Below are positions 48,171-57,438 of a stretch of 64,000 nucleotides of DNA, piece by piece (position 1 is the stretch's first letter; the number at the start of each line of letters is the position of its first letter). Where the stretch lies: contig NZ_CP073117.1 in the NCBI RefSeq assembly GCF_024205745.1, positions 434,001-498,000 of the forward strand, written 5' to 3'. A model generated the notes under the pieces. That model did no database searches. It was not told the DNA's origin and saw only the letters and a list, made by a program, of their open reading frames with translations. A program made the position numbers and the translations under genes. This stretch comes from Neisseria subflava (GTDB lineage Bacteria; Pseudomonadota; Gammaproteobacteria; Burkholderiales; Neisseriaceae).

Positions 48171-48209
48171 AAGGTTTTCCTATCATTGTGTGTGCGGGCT
48201 GACTGTTTT

Positions 48210-49220
48210 TCAGACGGCCTTAAGGCCTAAAGAGGAATCTTTCGCGCCGCTTGCCAATACAAGGACCAAATGTCCGACAATCATCAAAGGGTCGCCTGCT
48301 TCCGGCGAGGTGTATTTCAGCGTCAGCGGTTTTTTACGCAAGGGTTCGTAATGGCTGACTTCACATCGTGAGGCCTCTAAACTTGTAGAACCGGCACGGT
48401 ATCTGTATGCCAACAGCCGTAAATCGTTCAAGTCCATCTTCATGCCGTTGTCCAGCAATTCGCGCAACTGGTTTTCCCAGGCAATATCGGTACTTCCGTC
48501 TTTAATGGCAATCAGGATAGACTTTTCGAGGATTTTTTTGATGTGCTGGTTCAAGGAGCGGATTGGGAAATGCCCCAGCCACAACAAATCGGTCTCTGCA
48601 AATTGGGCGGAAAACTGCTCTATAAACCAAGAATGTAAGCCTCGATAATCCGGCGAATGAAACAGGGTTGATTTAACCTTATTGCCATCTTTATCCAGCA
48701 TGTAATGGCTGCCGATAATCATGCTGCAAGATTCGGCAGCCCATCTGGGAACAATGACTTTGGGGGTAAAGAGCGTTTCGAGGCGTTGCTCGGTAAATTG
48801 AGTGGTGAAATCAGGGTTGTATTGCAACGATGTCGGCAAATAGCCGCGCCAAAGATACATGCCGATCCTGTTTTCGCCGATGACATCCAAGAGTTGTTCC
48901 AGCATGGTACGGCTAGGACATGAAATAAATTCGTCCGCATCCAACGGAAATACGAAATCTATCGCTTCATCTTTTGCTACAAGCTGCTTCATAAGCAGGT
49001 TTACCAATTGGTCTTGATTGAACTTGAGCGCTTGATATTGATAGATAAATACAGGTAAACCTTCTTCTTTCAATTGAATCAGGATTTCCCTTGTGCCATC
49101 GCTGCTGCCATGATCGATGATGTGCATTTCATCCATCAGCTCGAGATTATGACGGACAAACGATTCGATAACGTCGTTTTCGTTGCGCACCATACTGATG
49201 CTGATTAATTTTTTTCTCAT
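48210..49220 (-). CDS. Family 2-like glycosyltransferase
   Basis: This 336-residue putative glycosyltransferase starts MRKKLISISMVRNENDVIESFVRHNLELMDEMHIIDHGSSDGTREIL, the classic nucleotide-sugar fold. The DxD-type motif lies in VFPLDADEFI (about residue 93). The C-terminal part is less conserved and ends LGLKAV, where the last two codons and the stop are an uptake sequence (GCC GTC TGA). It resembles the Glyco_tranf_2_4 type found in LOS or capsule loci, but it is isolated here next to sdaA and dxs. The acceptor is unknown. Confidence 0.8.
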   Translation of the reverse strand: MRKKLISISMVRNENDVIESFVRHNLELMDEMHIIDHGSSDGTREILIQLKEEGLPVFIYQYQALKFNQDQLVNLLMKQLVAKDEAIDFVFPLDADEFISCPSRTMLEQLLDVIGENRIGMYLWRGYLPTSLQYNPDFTTQFTEQRLETLFTPKVIVPRWAAESCSMIIGSHYMLDKDGNKVKSTLFHSPDYRGLHSWFIEQFSAQFAETDLLWLGHFPIRSLNQHIKKILEKSILIAIKDGSTDIAWENQLRELLDNGMKMDLNDLRLLAYRYRAGSTSLEASRCEVSHYEPLRKKPLTLKYTSPEAGDPLMIVGHLVLVLASGAKDSSLGLKAV

Positions 49221-49256
49221 AAATTACGCAATGTATTGATATATTTTAATATTTTT

Positions 49257-51146
49257 TCAGACGGCCTCTATCCAACCGGCAATGCGTTTTTCAACGGCTT
49301 CGGCATTCAGCCCCAAATCGGCTAAGAGTTTTTTCGGGTCGCCGTGTTCGGTAACTTTGTCTTCTACACCCAGCAGCAATACCGGTTTGCAGATGCTGTG
49401 TTTCGCCAACACTTCCAACACCGCGCTGCCTGCGCCGCCTTGTTTGGCATTCTCTTCGGCGGTAACGATGTAGTCATGGCTTCGGGCAAGGCTGACGATC
49501 AGCTCTTCATCTATCGGTTTGACAAAACGCATATCGGCAACGGTGGCGTTCAGCTTGTCGGCGGCGGTCAATGATGGGGCAACCATGCTGCCAAAGGCGA
49601 TAACGGCAATTTTCTCGCCTTCGCGACGGATGATGCCTTTGCCGATTTCAACGGTTTCCAGGCCGTCTGAAACGGTTGCGCCCGTGCCTGTGCCGCGCGG
49701 ATAACGGACGGCGGACGGCGAATTTGCCTGATAGCAGGTTGAGAGCAGCAGGCGGCATTCGTTTTCATCGCTCGGTGCGGCAATAATCATGTTCGGCACG
49801 CAACGCAAAAAGCTCAAGTCGTACAAACCGGCATGGGTCGGTCCGTCTGCACCGACAATACCGGCGCGGTCGATGGCGAACAAAACAGGCAGGTTTTGCA
49901 AGGCAACGTCGTGCACCAACTGGTCGTAAGCGCGTTGCAGGAAAGTGGAGTAAATCGCCACGACGGGCTTGATGCCTTCGCACGCCAAACCGCCTGCAAA
50001 GGTAACGGCGTGTTGCTCGGCGATACCGACGTCGAAATAGCGGTCGGGGAATTGCTGTTCAAACTCAACCAAGCCGCTGCCCTCGCGCATGGCAGGCGTG
50101 ATGGCAACCAAACGTTCGTCCGCCGCTGCTTGGTCGCACAGCCATTGGCCGAACACTTGCGTATAAGTCGGTTTGACCGCGGCAGGTTTGACTTCCGGAA
50201 CAGGCACTTCGCTCGGCAACTTGGCGACAGCGTGGTATTTGACAGGGTCGTTTTCGGCGAATTTGTAGCCGTTGCCTTTTTTGGTGATGACGTGCAGCAA
50301 TTGAGGGCCTTTGCGGCCGCGCAAGTCTTTTAATACGTCCACCAGATTTTCAACGTTGTGGCCGTCCACCGGGCCTGTGTAACGGAAACCGAAGTTTTCA
50401 AACAAAGACAGCGACTGTTTGGCGTGTTCCGCTTCGCCTGCCAAGGTTTTGATTTTGTTTTCGACTTTTTGGGCAAGCTCCATCGCTCCGGGCAATTTGT
50501 CCAACACTTTGCTCGATTGGGCTTTGATAGTGCTCAACAGGCCGTGCATATCGCGCACGACGTTGCTGGCAAGGTATTTCGGCAACGCGCCGACATTGGG
50601 GGAAATCGACATTTCGTTGTCGTTGAGGATGACCAGCAAATCTACATCCATATCGCCTGCGCAGTTCAGGGCTTCAAACGCCTGACCCGCCGTCATGGCT
50701 CCGTCGCCGATGATGGCGACACTGCGGCGGTTGTTGCCCAACTGTTTGTCCGCAACGGCCATGCCCAAAGCCGCGCCGATGGATGTGGAAGAATGCCCCA
50801 CGCCGAACGCGTCGTATTCCGACTCGCTGCGTTTCGGAAAACCGGCCAAACCGCCGTATTGGCGCATAGTGTGCATTTGATTTTTGCGGCCGGTGAGGAT
50901 TTTGTGCGGATAGCTTTGATGGCCGACATCCCAGACCAGATGGTCTTCGGGCGTGTCGTACACATAATGCAGGGCCACCGTCAGCTCGACCGCGCCCAAG
51001 TTACTGGCGAAATGGCCGCCTGTCTTACCGACGGAATCCAACAGAAATTCGCGCAATTCGGCGGCGACTTGCGGCAGCTGTTTTTTCTCCAGACGGCGCA
51101 AATCCTGAGGCGTATCGATAATATCGAGCAAAGGGCTTGGGTTCAT
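49257..51146 (-). CDS. dxs: 1-Deoxy-D-xylulose-5-phosphate synthase
   Basis: Dxs makes DXP from pyruvate and glyceraldehyde-3-phosphate, the entry to the MEP isoprenoid pathway, with links to thiamine and pyridoxal. The 629-residue thiamine-diphosphate enzyme has [20 protein letters not shown], the TPP motif [15 protein letters not shown]...NDNEMSIS, and [13 protein letters not shown]. The transketolase-type second domain shows [15 protein letters not shown] and [19 protein letters not shown]. The stop codon is part of an uptake sequence. The gene is divergent from orn, with two uptake sequences in the gap. Confidence 0.96.
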   Translation of the reverse strand: MNPSPLLDIIDTPQDLRRLEKKQLPQVAAELREFLLDSVGKTGGHFASNLGAVELTVALHYVYDTPEDHLVWDVGHQSYPHKILTGRKNQMHTMRQYGGLAGFPKRSESEYDAFGVGHSSTSIGAALGMAVADKQLGNNRRSVAIIGDGAMTAGQAFEALNCAGDMDVDLLVILNDNEMSISPNVGALPKYLASNVVRDMHGLLSTIKAQSSKVLDKLPGAMELAQKVENKIKTLAGEAEHAKQSLSLFENFGFRYTGPVDGHNVENLVDVLKDLRGRKGPQLLHVITKKGNGYKFAENDPVKYHAVAKLPSEVPVPEVKPAAVKPTYTQVFGQWLCDQAAADERLVAITPAMREGSGLVEFEQQFPDRYFDVGIAEQHAVTFAGGLACEGIKPVVAIYSTFLQRAYDQLVHDVALQNLPVLFAIDRAGIVGADGPTHAGLYDLSFLRCVPNMIIAAPSDENECRLLLSTCYQANSPSAVRYPRGTGTGATVSDGLETVEIGKGIIRREGEKIAVIAFGSMVAPSLTAADKLNATVADMRFVKPIDEELIVSLARSHDYIVTAEENAKQGGAGSAVLEVLAKHSICKPVLLLGVEDKVTEHGDPKKLLADLGLNAEAVEKRIAGWIEAV

Positions 51147-51279
51147 GATTTTTGGCGGTGATTTTTTGTGTAACGGACGATTATATCAAGAGATTGCACA
51201 ACTTGTTACAAATGCTTTCAGACGGCCCGAACCTTTATCCTTTATAATACTGCCAACTAAAAACACAAGGCCGTCTGAA

Positions 51280-51837
51280 ATGACCCAAAACGCAAACAAT
51301 CTCTGCTGGCTCGATATGGAAATGACCGGCCTCAACCCGGAACACGACCGCATCATCGAAGTCGCCATGATCATTACCGATTCCGATTTGAACGTACTGG
51401 CGCAATCGGACGTCTATGTCATCCATCAAAGCGACGAATTGCTCGACGGCATGGACGAGTGGAACACCGCCACCCACGGCCGCACCGGCCTGACCCAACG
51501 CGTACGCGAATCCAAACTGACCGAAGCCGAAGTCGAGCAAAACCTGTTGGACTTCATGTCCGCATGGATACCCGAGAAATCCACGCCCATGTGCGGCAAC
51601 TCCATCCATCAAGACCGCCGCTTCATGGTCAAATACATGCCGCGTTTGGAAGCCTATTTCCACTACCGCAACTTGGACGTATCCACGCTGAAAGAATTGG
51701 CCAAACGCTGGAATCCGGCCGTCGCCAAAAGCGTGGTCAAACGCGGTTCGCACAAGGCATTGGACGACATCCTCGAAAGCATCGAAGAAATGCGCCATTA
51801 TCGCGAGCATTTCCTCAAACTCCCTTCCGAACAATAA
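51280..51837 (+). CDS. orn: Oligoribonuclease
   Basis: Orn is the 3'-5' exoribonuclease that degrades dinucleotides and short RNAs, usually essential. The 185-residue DEDDh protein starts [30 protein letters not shown] with the first acids in DMEMTG. It also has [18 protein letters not shown] and the terminal [16 protein letters not shown]. The ATG directly abuts an uptake sequence (ACAAGGCCGTCTGAAATG), whose AAGG lies at ribosome-binding distance. A longer frame of 45 codons upstream is not conserved. It ends at a DUS terminator. Confidence 0.95.
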   Translation: MTQNANNLCWLDMEMTGLNPEHDRIIEVAMIITDSDLNVLAQSDVYVIHQSDELLDGMDEWNTATHGRTGLTQRVRESKLTEAEVEQNLLDFMSAWIPEKSTPMCGNSIHQDRRFMVKYMPRLEAYFHYRNLDVSTLKELAKRWNPAVAKSVVKRGSHKALDDILESIEEMRHYREHFLKLPSEQ

Positions 51838-51841
51838 TCTT

Positions 51842-51880
51842 AAGGCCGTCTGAAACAGGTTTTACACCGTTCAGACGGCC
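51842..51880. terminator. DUS-pair terminator after orn
   Basis: AAGGCCGTCTGAA and TTCAGACGGCCT with a ~14-base loop, 4 bp beyond the orn stop and 20 bp before queD. Confidence 0.8.
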
Positions 51881-51900
51881 TCATCGGCTTCCTTCATCTC

Positions 51901-52323
51901 ATGAAAATCACCAAAATCTTTACCTTCGATTCCTCGCACATGCTCGACGGGCATGACGGCAAGTGCCAAAACCTGCACGGCCACACCTACAAACTCGAAA
52001 TCACCGTCTCCGCGCCCGTTATCCAAGGCGGCGCAAAAGACGGCATGGTGATGGACTTTACCGACCTGAAAGCCATCGTCAAACAACACATTACCGACCC
52101 GTTCGACCATGCCTTCATCTATCACGGCAACAACGAACGCGAAAGCCAAATTGCCGCGCTTTTGGAAGGCTGGAACATGAAAACCCTGCGCCTGCCCTGC
52201 CGCACCACCGCAGAAAACATGAGCGTAGAAATGTATGGCCGTCTGAAAAACGCCGGTGTCAAAGTGTGCAGCGTGAAATTATGGGAAACGCCGACTTCGT
52301 GTGCGGAATATGAAGGGGAATAA
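51901..52323 (+). CDS. queD: 6-Carboxy-5,6,7,8-tetrahydropterin synthase
   Basis: QueD converts 7,8-dihydroneopterin triphosphate to 6-carboxytetrahydropterin in queuosine/preQ0 synthesis. The 140-residue protein has the zinc histidines in FDSSHMLDGHDGKCQNLHGHTYKLEI, with the catalytic cysteine in GKCQN. DFTDLKAIVK, DHAFIYHGNN and a C-terminal RTTAENMSVEMYGRL follow, the last encoded partly by an uptake sequence. It lies in a run with DUF1304 and queE, the next preQ0 enzyme, so co-regulation is likely. queC is not in the window. Confidence 0.95.
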   Translation: MKITKIFTFDSSHMLDGHDGKCQNLHGHTYKLEITVSAPVIQGGAKDGMVMDFTDLKAIVKQHITDPFDHAFIYHGNNERESQIAALLEGWNMKTLRLPCRTTAENMSVEMYGRLKNAGVKVCSVKLWETPTSCAEYEGE

Positions 52324-52397
52324 ACTGCTGTCCTCTATTTTTCAGACGGCCTGTTCCCATCAATACCTCATACACTAAACATCAATAAGGAATCTTT

Positions 52398-52769
52398 ATG
52401 AAACTCCTCTCCACCCTCCTCGTCCTATTCGTCGCTGTAGAACACTTCTACATCGCCTGGCTCGAAATGACGCAAATCCCAAGCGAAAAAGCATCGGAAC
52501 TGTTCAACATGCCTTACGAATTTATGGAACAAAAACGTGTGCAAACCCTGTTTTCCAACCAAGGCCTGTACAACGGCTTCCTCGCTATCGGCTTGGTATG
52601 GGCGCACTTTGCTGCACCTGACAATGCGGTTTACGGCGCGACCATCCTGTTCCTCGGCTTCGTCCTCATCGCCGCCGCATGGGGCGCGTTTTCATCCGGC
52701 AACAAAGGCATTTTGCTCAAACAAGGCTTGCCGGCATTTTTGGCCGCCGCAGCCGTCATTAACGCTTAA
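52398..52769 (+). CDS. DUF1304 family membrane protein
   Basis: This 123-residue four-helix inner-membrane protein of the DUF1304 family begins MKLLSTLLVLFVAVEHFYIAWLEM and has FSNQGLYNGFLAIGLVWAHF and GATILFLGFVLIAAAWGAFSS, which are typical of it. The glutamate-histidine of VEHFYI and the QGLYN motif are the family's conserved polar residues. It sits between queD and queE on the same strand with a single uptake sequence in front (52338-52350). The function of the family is unknown; a link to the preQ0 pathway is only positional. Confidence 0.85.
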   Translation: MKLLSTLLVLFVAVEHFYIAWLEMTQIPSEKASELFNMPYEFMEQKRVQTLFSNQGLYNGFLAIGLVWAHFAAPDNAVYGATILFLGFVLIAAAWGAFSSGNKGILLKQGLPAFLAAAAVINA

Positions 52770-52875
52770 ACACACCAGCCATTCTTTCCCCTCAAACTAA
52801 CAGAAAGAATGGCTGTCTCAACCGATTTCTCAAAACGCTTCACCACAACAATTAAATCCCGCACATCCGACATTC

Positions 52876-53511
52876 ATGACCATTCAAATCACACCAAACA
52901 ATCCCCAATACCGCATTGTCGAAATCTTTGAAAGCCTGCAAGGCGAAGGCTGGAATACAGGCATGCCTGCCGTTTTCATCCGTTTGGGCAAATGCAATCT
53001 CGCGTGCAGCTGGTGCGATACCGACTACCTCAAATTCAGCATAATGAGCCTGTCCGATATTTTAGGCCGTCTGAAAACCTACACGGCGCACAACATCATC
53101 ATTACCGGCGGCGAACCCACCATCCAACCGCATTTGGATACCCTGCTCAATGCACTCAAAGCCGAAGGCTATTTTCTGTGTATCGAAACCAACGGCCTCA
53201 ACCCCGCGCCGCCGCAAATCGACTACGTTGCCACCAGCCCTAAGGCCTGCTATGCCGCCAAATATGAATCTAGTTGCATCGAGAAAGCCGACGAAGTGCG
53301 TATTGTTGCCGACGGCGATGTCGTTGCGTTTTGCCAAGAGATGGAACGCAAAATCCGCGCCCAACATTACTACCTCTCGCCTTGCGAGCAAGACGGTGTG
53401 ATGAATATCTACGACACCATCCGCCAAATCGGCGTATTAAACAGCCGGCCCGACGCCCCCGTCCATTGGCAACTGAGCGTACAGACGCATAAATGGGCAG
53501 GAATAGAATAA
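52876..53511 (+). CDS. queE: 7-Carboxy-7-deazaguanine synthase
   Basis: QueE is the radical-SAM enzyme that contracts 6-carboxytetrahydropterin to CDG in queuosine synthesis. The 211-residue protein starts MTIQITPNNPQYRIVEIFESLQGEGWNTGMPAVFIRLGKCNLACSWCDTDY. The CX3CX2C cluster is GKCNLACSWC, and the SAM-binding GGE lies in IIITGGEPTIQPHLDTLL. The length matches the short beta-proteobacterial form. It follows queD and DUF1304. An internal uptake sequence encodes GRLKT. Confidence 0.95.
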   Translation: MTIQITPNNPQYRIVEIFESLQGEGWNTGMPAVFIRLGKCNLACSWCDTDYLKFSIMSLSDILGRLKTYTAHNIIITGGEPTIQPHLDTLLNALKAEGYFLCIETNGLNPAPPQIDYVATSPKACYAAKYESSCIEKADEVRIVADGDVVAFCQEMERKIRAQHYYLSPCEQDGVMNIYDTIRQIGVLNSRPDAPVHWQLSVQTHKWAGIE

Positions 53512-53606
53512 TTCGTTTGAAATCAATTAAAAACAAAACCTTTACAAAATATTGAATGTAAATACCATTCGATATTCGACCAAATGCACTACTGGCAATG
53601 CTCTCA

Positions 53607-53638
53607 GGCCGTCTGAAAACCTAATTTCAGACGGCCTT
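53607..53638. terminator. DUS-pair terminator after queE
   Basis: CAGGCCGTCTGAAA and TTTCAGACGGCC with TTTTTT following, 95 bp beyond queE. Confidence 0.88.
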
Positions 53639-53654
53639 TTTTGTTACAAACCTC

Positions 53655-53683
53655 TTGACCGATTACATAAGATTACGTAAAGT
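53655..53683 (+). promoter_or_regulatory. Candidate lctP promoter
   Basis: TTGACC, a 17-bp spacer and TAAAGT lie upstream of the operator-like palindrome at 53700. The -35 is good and the -10 weak. Confidence 0.4.
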
Positions 53684-53699
53684 GTGCAACAGTTTTCAT

Positions 53700-53718
53700 A
53701 AATTGGTAAAACCAATTT
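53700..53718. promoter_or_regulatory. GntR/FCD-type operator of lctP
   Basis: The 19-bp palindrome AAATTGGTAAAACCAATTT fits the PdhR/LldR/FadR-subfamily consensus TTGGT-N3-ACCAA exactly. It lies about 20 bp beyond the candidate promoter and 125 bp before the lctP ATG, an ideal repressor position. Confidence 0.75.
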
Positions 53719-53842
53719 ACCTGATAACTGGTTGCATCTAAAAGGTGGCAATCCTTATTCGAAAAACATTAACTACTCAACACATCGCATCAAACCGCCA
53801 TTGATTGACGGTTATGATGCTTGTTGCCCCGAGGATAATCCC

Positions 53843-55429
53843 ATGGCTCTCTTTCTCAGTATTTTTCCCATCGTGCTGCTGATCTGGCTGATGGTTAAGA
53901 AAAACAGTATGCCGTCCTACGTCGCACTGCCGATTACCGCCGCGCTGATTTATGCCATCAAACTGTTTTATTTCGGCGACAACGCCATGTTGCTCAATGC
54001 AACAGCCGCGTCCGGCCTCGTCTCTACCCTGACCCCGATTACCGTGATTTTCGGTGCCATTATGTTCAACCGCATGATGGAAACTACCGGCTGTATCGAC
54101 GTCATCCGCAAATGGCTGGCTACCATCAGCCCGAATCCGATTGCCCAGTTGATGATCATCGGCTGGTCTTTCGCCTTTATGATTGAAGGCGCATCCGGTT
54201 TCGGTACGCCTGCCGCCATTGCCGCGCCAATCCTGATGAGCTTGGGCTTTAACCCGTTAAAAGTAGCTATCTTCACTTTGGTTATGAACTCCGTACCCGT
54301 GTCCTTCGGTGCAGTTGGTACCCCGACTTGGTTCGGTTTCGCACCGTTGAACTTGAGTGCTGAAAACATCTTGGCTATCGGCAGACAAACCGGCGTGATG
54401 CACTTCTTCGCAGGTTTCATCATCCCTGTTATCGGCTTGAGCTTCATCGTACCTTGGGCTGAAATCCGCAAAAACTTAGGCTTCATCGGTATCGCCGTAT
54501 TCTCCTGTACCCTTCCTTACGTTGCATTGGCGATGGTCAATGAAGAATTCCCATCACTCGTTGCCGGCGCAATCGGCCTGATGGTGTCCGTATTCGCGGC
54601 CAACCACGGCTGGGGCTTGAGCAAAGACCATCCGAAAGACCCGAATGCCGAAAAAGTACCTTTCGCCCAAGTTGCCAAAGCACTTGCCCCTCTGGGTATG
54701 CTTATCGGTATGCTGGTGGTTACCCGTATCAAACAGCTGGGCATCAAAGGCCTGCTGACCAGCAAAGAAGAATGGTTCAGCTTCCAACTGCCGTTTGATT
54801 TGTCCAAAATCACCGTCAGCGACTCCCTGACCATCACCTTCGGCAACATCTTCGGCCAAGGCGTAAATGCTTCCTACCAAACCCTCTACGTTCCGGCCTG
54901 GATTCCGTTTGTCTTCACCGTTTGGATTTGCATCCTGCTGTACAAAACCAAATTCAAAGATGCGTGGTCTTTCTATGCTGCAACCTTCAACCAAACCAAA
55001 AAACCTCTGCTTGCCCTGATGGGTGCGTTGATTATGGTTCAACTGATGATGGTTGGCGGCGACGACTCCATGGTGAAAATCATCGGTAAAGAATTTGCCA
55101 ATATGGCCGGCGAACATTGGGTGTACTTCTCCCCATACTTGGGCGCAATCGGTGCATTCTTCTCCGGCTCCAACACTGTATCCAACCTGACTTTTGGTCC
55201 GATTCAACAACAAATCGCGCTTGATACCGGCCTGTCCGTTACCCTCATCCTCGCCCTGCAATCTGTCGGCGGCGCAATGGGCAACATGGTCTGCATCAAC
55301 AACATCATCGCCGTGTGCAGCGTGTTGAACGTGAACAACGCCGAAGGTGCCATCATCAAGAAAACTGTCATCCCGATGACCATCTACGGCATCATCGCCG
55401 TGACTGTGGCTGCAATTTTCTTCTTGTAA
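53843..55429 (+). CDS. lctP: L-lactate permease
   Basis: LctP imports lactate with protons, a main carbon source for Neisseria on mucosa. The 528-residue inner-membrane protein starts MALFLSIFPIVLLIWLMVKKNSMPSYVALP and has about 13 helices. Family stretches include FMIEGASGFGTPAAIAAPILMSLGF, GAVGTPTWFGF, GAIGAFFSGSNTVSNLTFGPIQ and LALQSVGGAMGNMVCINNI. GAGG lies 9 bases before this ATG. An earlier start would add 37 non-conserved residues. A TTGGT-N3-ACCAA operator upstream suggests carboxylate-responsive GntR control. Confidence 0.95.
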   Translation: MALFLSIFPIVLLIWLMVKKNSMPSYVALPITAALIYAIKLFYFGDNAMLLNATAASGLVSTLTPITVIFGAIMFNRMMETTGCIDVIRKWLATISPNPIAQLMIIGWSFAFMIEGASGFGTPAAIAAPILMSLGFNPLKVAIFTLVMNSVPVSFGAVGTPTWFGFAPLNLSAENILAIGRQTGVMHFFAGFIIPVIGLSFIVPWAEIRKNLGFIGIAVFSCTLPYVALAMVNEEFPSLVAGAIGLMVSVFAANHGWGLSKDHPKDPNAEKVPFAQVAKALAPLGMLIGMLVVTRIKQLGIKGLLTSKEEWFSFQLPFDLSKITVSDSLTITFGNIFGQGVNASYQTLYVPAWIPFVFTVWICILLYKTKFKDAWSFYAATFNQTKKPLLALMGALIMVQLMMVGGDDSMVKIIGKEFANMAGEHWVYFSPYLGAIGAFFSGSNTVSNLTFGPIQQQIALDTGLSVTLILALQSVGGAMGNMVCINNIIAVCSVLNVNNAEGAIIKKTVIPMTIYGIIAVTVAAIFFL

Positions 55430-55442
55430 ACAGCTTCATATC

Positions 55443-55475
55443 AAAGGCCGTCTGAATATTCAGACGGCCTTTTTT
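55443..55475. terminator. DUS-pair terminator after lctP
   Basis: AAAGGCCGTCTGAA and the inverse with a 2-3 base loop, followed by TTTTTT. Confidence 0.9.
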
Positions 55476-55625
55476 GTATTCTTTCGCTATATTTCTTAAA
55501 GAATCATTAATGTATATATTCCGCAACAACCCGCATCACCACTTTGCAACACCAAATCACAAACAACTTTCTATTAATAAACAATCGGGTAACCATAAGT
55601 AAACACTGTTTTGCAATTTACCTAA

Positions 55626-55653
55626 TTGCCACTACCGACAAAACGCCTAAAAT
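55626..55653 (+). promoter_or_regulatory. Promoter of the ACP-like gene
   Basis: TTGCCA, a 16-bp spacer and TAAAAT lie 74 bp before the ATG. GGAG is at about 55714. Confidence 0.5.
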
Positions 55654-55726
55654 ACGCTTCATCTGCAAACGGAAACCCTTTCTCACTTTGCAAGATAACA
55701 CACAACCCTCATATGGAGCTTAGATC

Positions 55727-56089
55727 ATGAAATTACTTTCTGTTATCACTGCAGCCGCATTGGCTACTGTTTCCTTCTCCGCTGCCGCTGCACCTGCCGG
55801 CTTCGTTTCTTACAGTTGTGACGGTGGCAAATCACTGAACGTGATGTACGGCTTTGACCGTAGCGGCCGTGCAGTTACTGCCGACGTAAACGCCGGTGGC
55901 AAAAAAGCCTCTTTGGTTGTCGACAAAAAACGTTCTGACAGCACTGGCACTACTTTCACCAACCGCCGCGGCTATACAATGTCTGCCGGTTTCATCGACA
56001 AAAACACCCACACTACTTCTGAAGTAGTTGGCGTGAACGCCCCTAACGGCTCATTCCTGGTGAAAAACTGCGAACCACGTCCACGTTAA
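55727..56089 (+). CDS. Adhesin complex protein (ACP) homologue, C-type lysozyme inhibitor fold
   Basis: This 120-residue exported protein has a signal peptide MKLLSVITAAALATVSFSAAAA. The mature domain GFVSYSCDGGKSLNVMYGFDRSGRAVTADVNAGGKKASLVV ends in FLVKNCEPRPR, with two cysteines placed to form the single disulphide. Neisserial ACP, which I recall as about the same length and with a similar YxCxxGKxxxVxYGF core, is a surface adhesin that also inhibits human lysozyme. It is monocistronic, between its own promoter and a double terminator. A paralogous lipoprotein is at 9.1-9.6 kb. Confidence 0.82.
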   Translation: MKLLSVITAAALATVSFSAAAAPAGFVSYSCDGGKSLNVMYGFDRSGRAVTADVNAGGKKASLVVDKKRSDSTGTTFTNRRGYTMSAGFIDKNTHTTSEVVGVNAPNGSFLVKNCEPRPR

Positions 56090-56130
56090 TCCCAGTTTTC
56101 CTATTTAACCGAATCATCCCGGTTTGATAG

Positions 56131-56167
56131 AAAGGCCGTCTGAAAAACAATTTTCAGACGGCCTTTT
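56131..56167. terminator. DUS-pair terminator of the ACP-like gene
   Basis: AAAGGCCGTCTGAAAA and its inverse with a short loop and T-run lie about 40 bp after the stop. Confidence 0.88.
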
Positions 56168-56179
56168 GATTCAAGCCTA

Positions 56180-56211
56180 TAAAAAGAGCGTGTACCGTAC
56201 ACGCTCTTTTT
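56180..56211. terminator. Non-DUS bidirectional terminator of dnaN
   Basis: AAAAAGAGCGTGTAC pairs with GTACACGCTCTTTTT around a 2-base centre, 18 bp beyond the dnaN stop. It is the dnaN terminator on the minus strand. Confidence 0.9.
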
Positions 56212-56228
56212 GTTTCTTCACACACCAA

Positions 56229-57332
56229 TTAAATACGCATCGGCATCACGATGTATTTGAAGTTCGGATTATTCGGCACGGTAAACAGCGTTGAACGGTT
56301 GGCATCGCCGAAAGCAAGCTGCATATCATCGGAGTGGATATTACGCAACACATCCATCAGGTAGCCGATGTTGAAACCAACTTCGAGTTCTCCGCCTTGG
56401 TAAGCAATTTCCAGCTCTTCACGCGCTTCTTCCTGCTCGTTGTTGCTACATACGACACTCAGCAAACCAGGCTGCAGGAACAGTCGCGCGCCGCGGAATT
56501 TTTCATTGGCAAGAATGGCGGCACGCTCGAGCGCACCCAAAAGCTGGGTACGGGATACGAGGAAAATCTTGTCGTTATCCAAAGGAATCACGCGGTTAAA
56601 GTCAGGGAACTTGCCGTCGATGACTTTGCTGACAATGGTCGTGCCATTGCATTGGAAGCGTACTTGATTGTCCAAAAGCTCAACGGTGATGGACTCGGAC
56701 GGATTGTTCAACAGCTTGAAGAGTTCCAATACCGTTTTACGTGGCAGGATCACTTCCGTTTTCGGCAGTTCTGCTTCAATTTGGCTGGCCGCATAAGCAA
56801 GGCGGTGGCCGTCGGTTGCAACAAGGCGCAGTTGGTTTCCTTCAACCTGCATCAGCAAGCCGTTAAGGTAATAGCGGATATCTTGAACCGCCATGCTGTA
56901 TTGCACTTGCGAAAGCATGGTTTTGAAGGTTTCTTGAGTCAGCGAGAAAGTCGCGCTGACGTCGCTACCAACGTTCATCAATGGAAAGTCTTCGGCCGGC
57001 AGGGTTTGCAGGGCAAAGCGGGATTTGCCCGCGCGCAGAGTCAAACGGTTGTCCGCCCAATCCAGTGACACCAGCGCACTGTCAGGCAGGGCGCGCAGGA
57101 TGTCTTGGAATTTTTTAGCGTTGGTCGTAATGCGGAAATCGCCTGCCTGACTTTCAGGGCCGGCGGTATTGATTTGGATTTCCAAGTCAGTTGCCAAAAG
57201 TTTGGTTTGTCCTTCTTTGCTTTCCAGCAACACATTGGACAAAATCGGCAGAGTATGGCGACGTTCGACAATACCGGTAACGGCTTGCAACGGCTTGAGC
57301 AGACTGTCGCGGTCGGCTTGTAAAATCAGCAT
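56229..57332 (-). CDS. dnaN: DNA polymerase III beta sliding clamp
   Basis: DnaN is the dimeric ring clamp for replicative polymerase. The 367-residue protein has three repeated clamp domains: it begins MLILQADRDSLLKPLQAVTGIVERRHTLPILSNVLLE, has GRFALQTL-like ASRFALQTLPAEDFPLM, and RYYLNGLLMQVEGNQLRLVATDGHRLA. It closes with NPNFKYIVMPMRI, the typical C-terminal MP-R-I. It follows dnaA with a DUS pair between, the standard origin-region order. The length is usual. Confidence 0.96.
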   Translation of the reverse strand: MLILQADRDSLLKPLQAVTGIVERRHTLPILSNVLLESKEGQTKLLATDLEIQINTAGPESQAGDFRITTNAKKFQDILRALPDSALVSLDWADNRLTLRAGKSRFALQTLPAEDFPLMNVGSDVSATFSLTQETFKTMLSQVQYSMAVQDIRYYLNGLLMQVEGNQLRLVATDGHRLAYAASQIEAELPKTEVILPRKTVLELFKLLNNPSESITVELLDNQVRFQCNGTTIVSKVIDGKFPDFNRVIPLDNDKIFLVSRTQLLGALERAAILANEKFRGARLFLQPGLLSVVCSNNEQEEAREELEIAYQGGELEVGFNIGYLMDVLRNIHSDDMQLAFGDANRSTLFTVPNNPNFKYIVMPMRI

Positions 57333-57390
57333 GTTCCATTCCTTTGAATTTGAAATCGGTTGATTTGGATATTTTAAAATATTTTTTGTT

Positions 57391-57427
57391 TTCAGACGGC
57401 CTCATATTGACATCAGGCCGTCTGAAT
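57391..57427. terminator. DUS inverted pair between dnaA and dnaN
   Basis: TTTTCAGACGGCCTC and CAGGCCGTCTGAA surround a ~13-base loop 12 bp beyond the dnaA stop. It could reduce read-through into dnaN. Confidence 0.65.
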
Positions 57428-57438
57428 ATTGCATTGGG

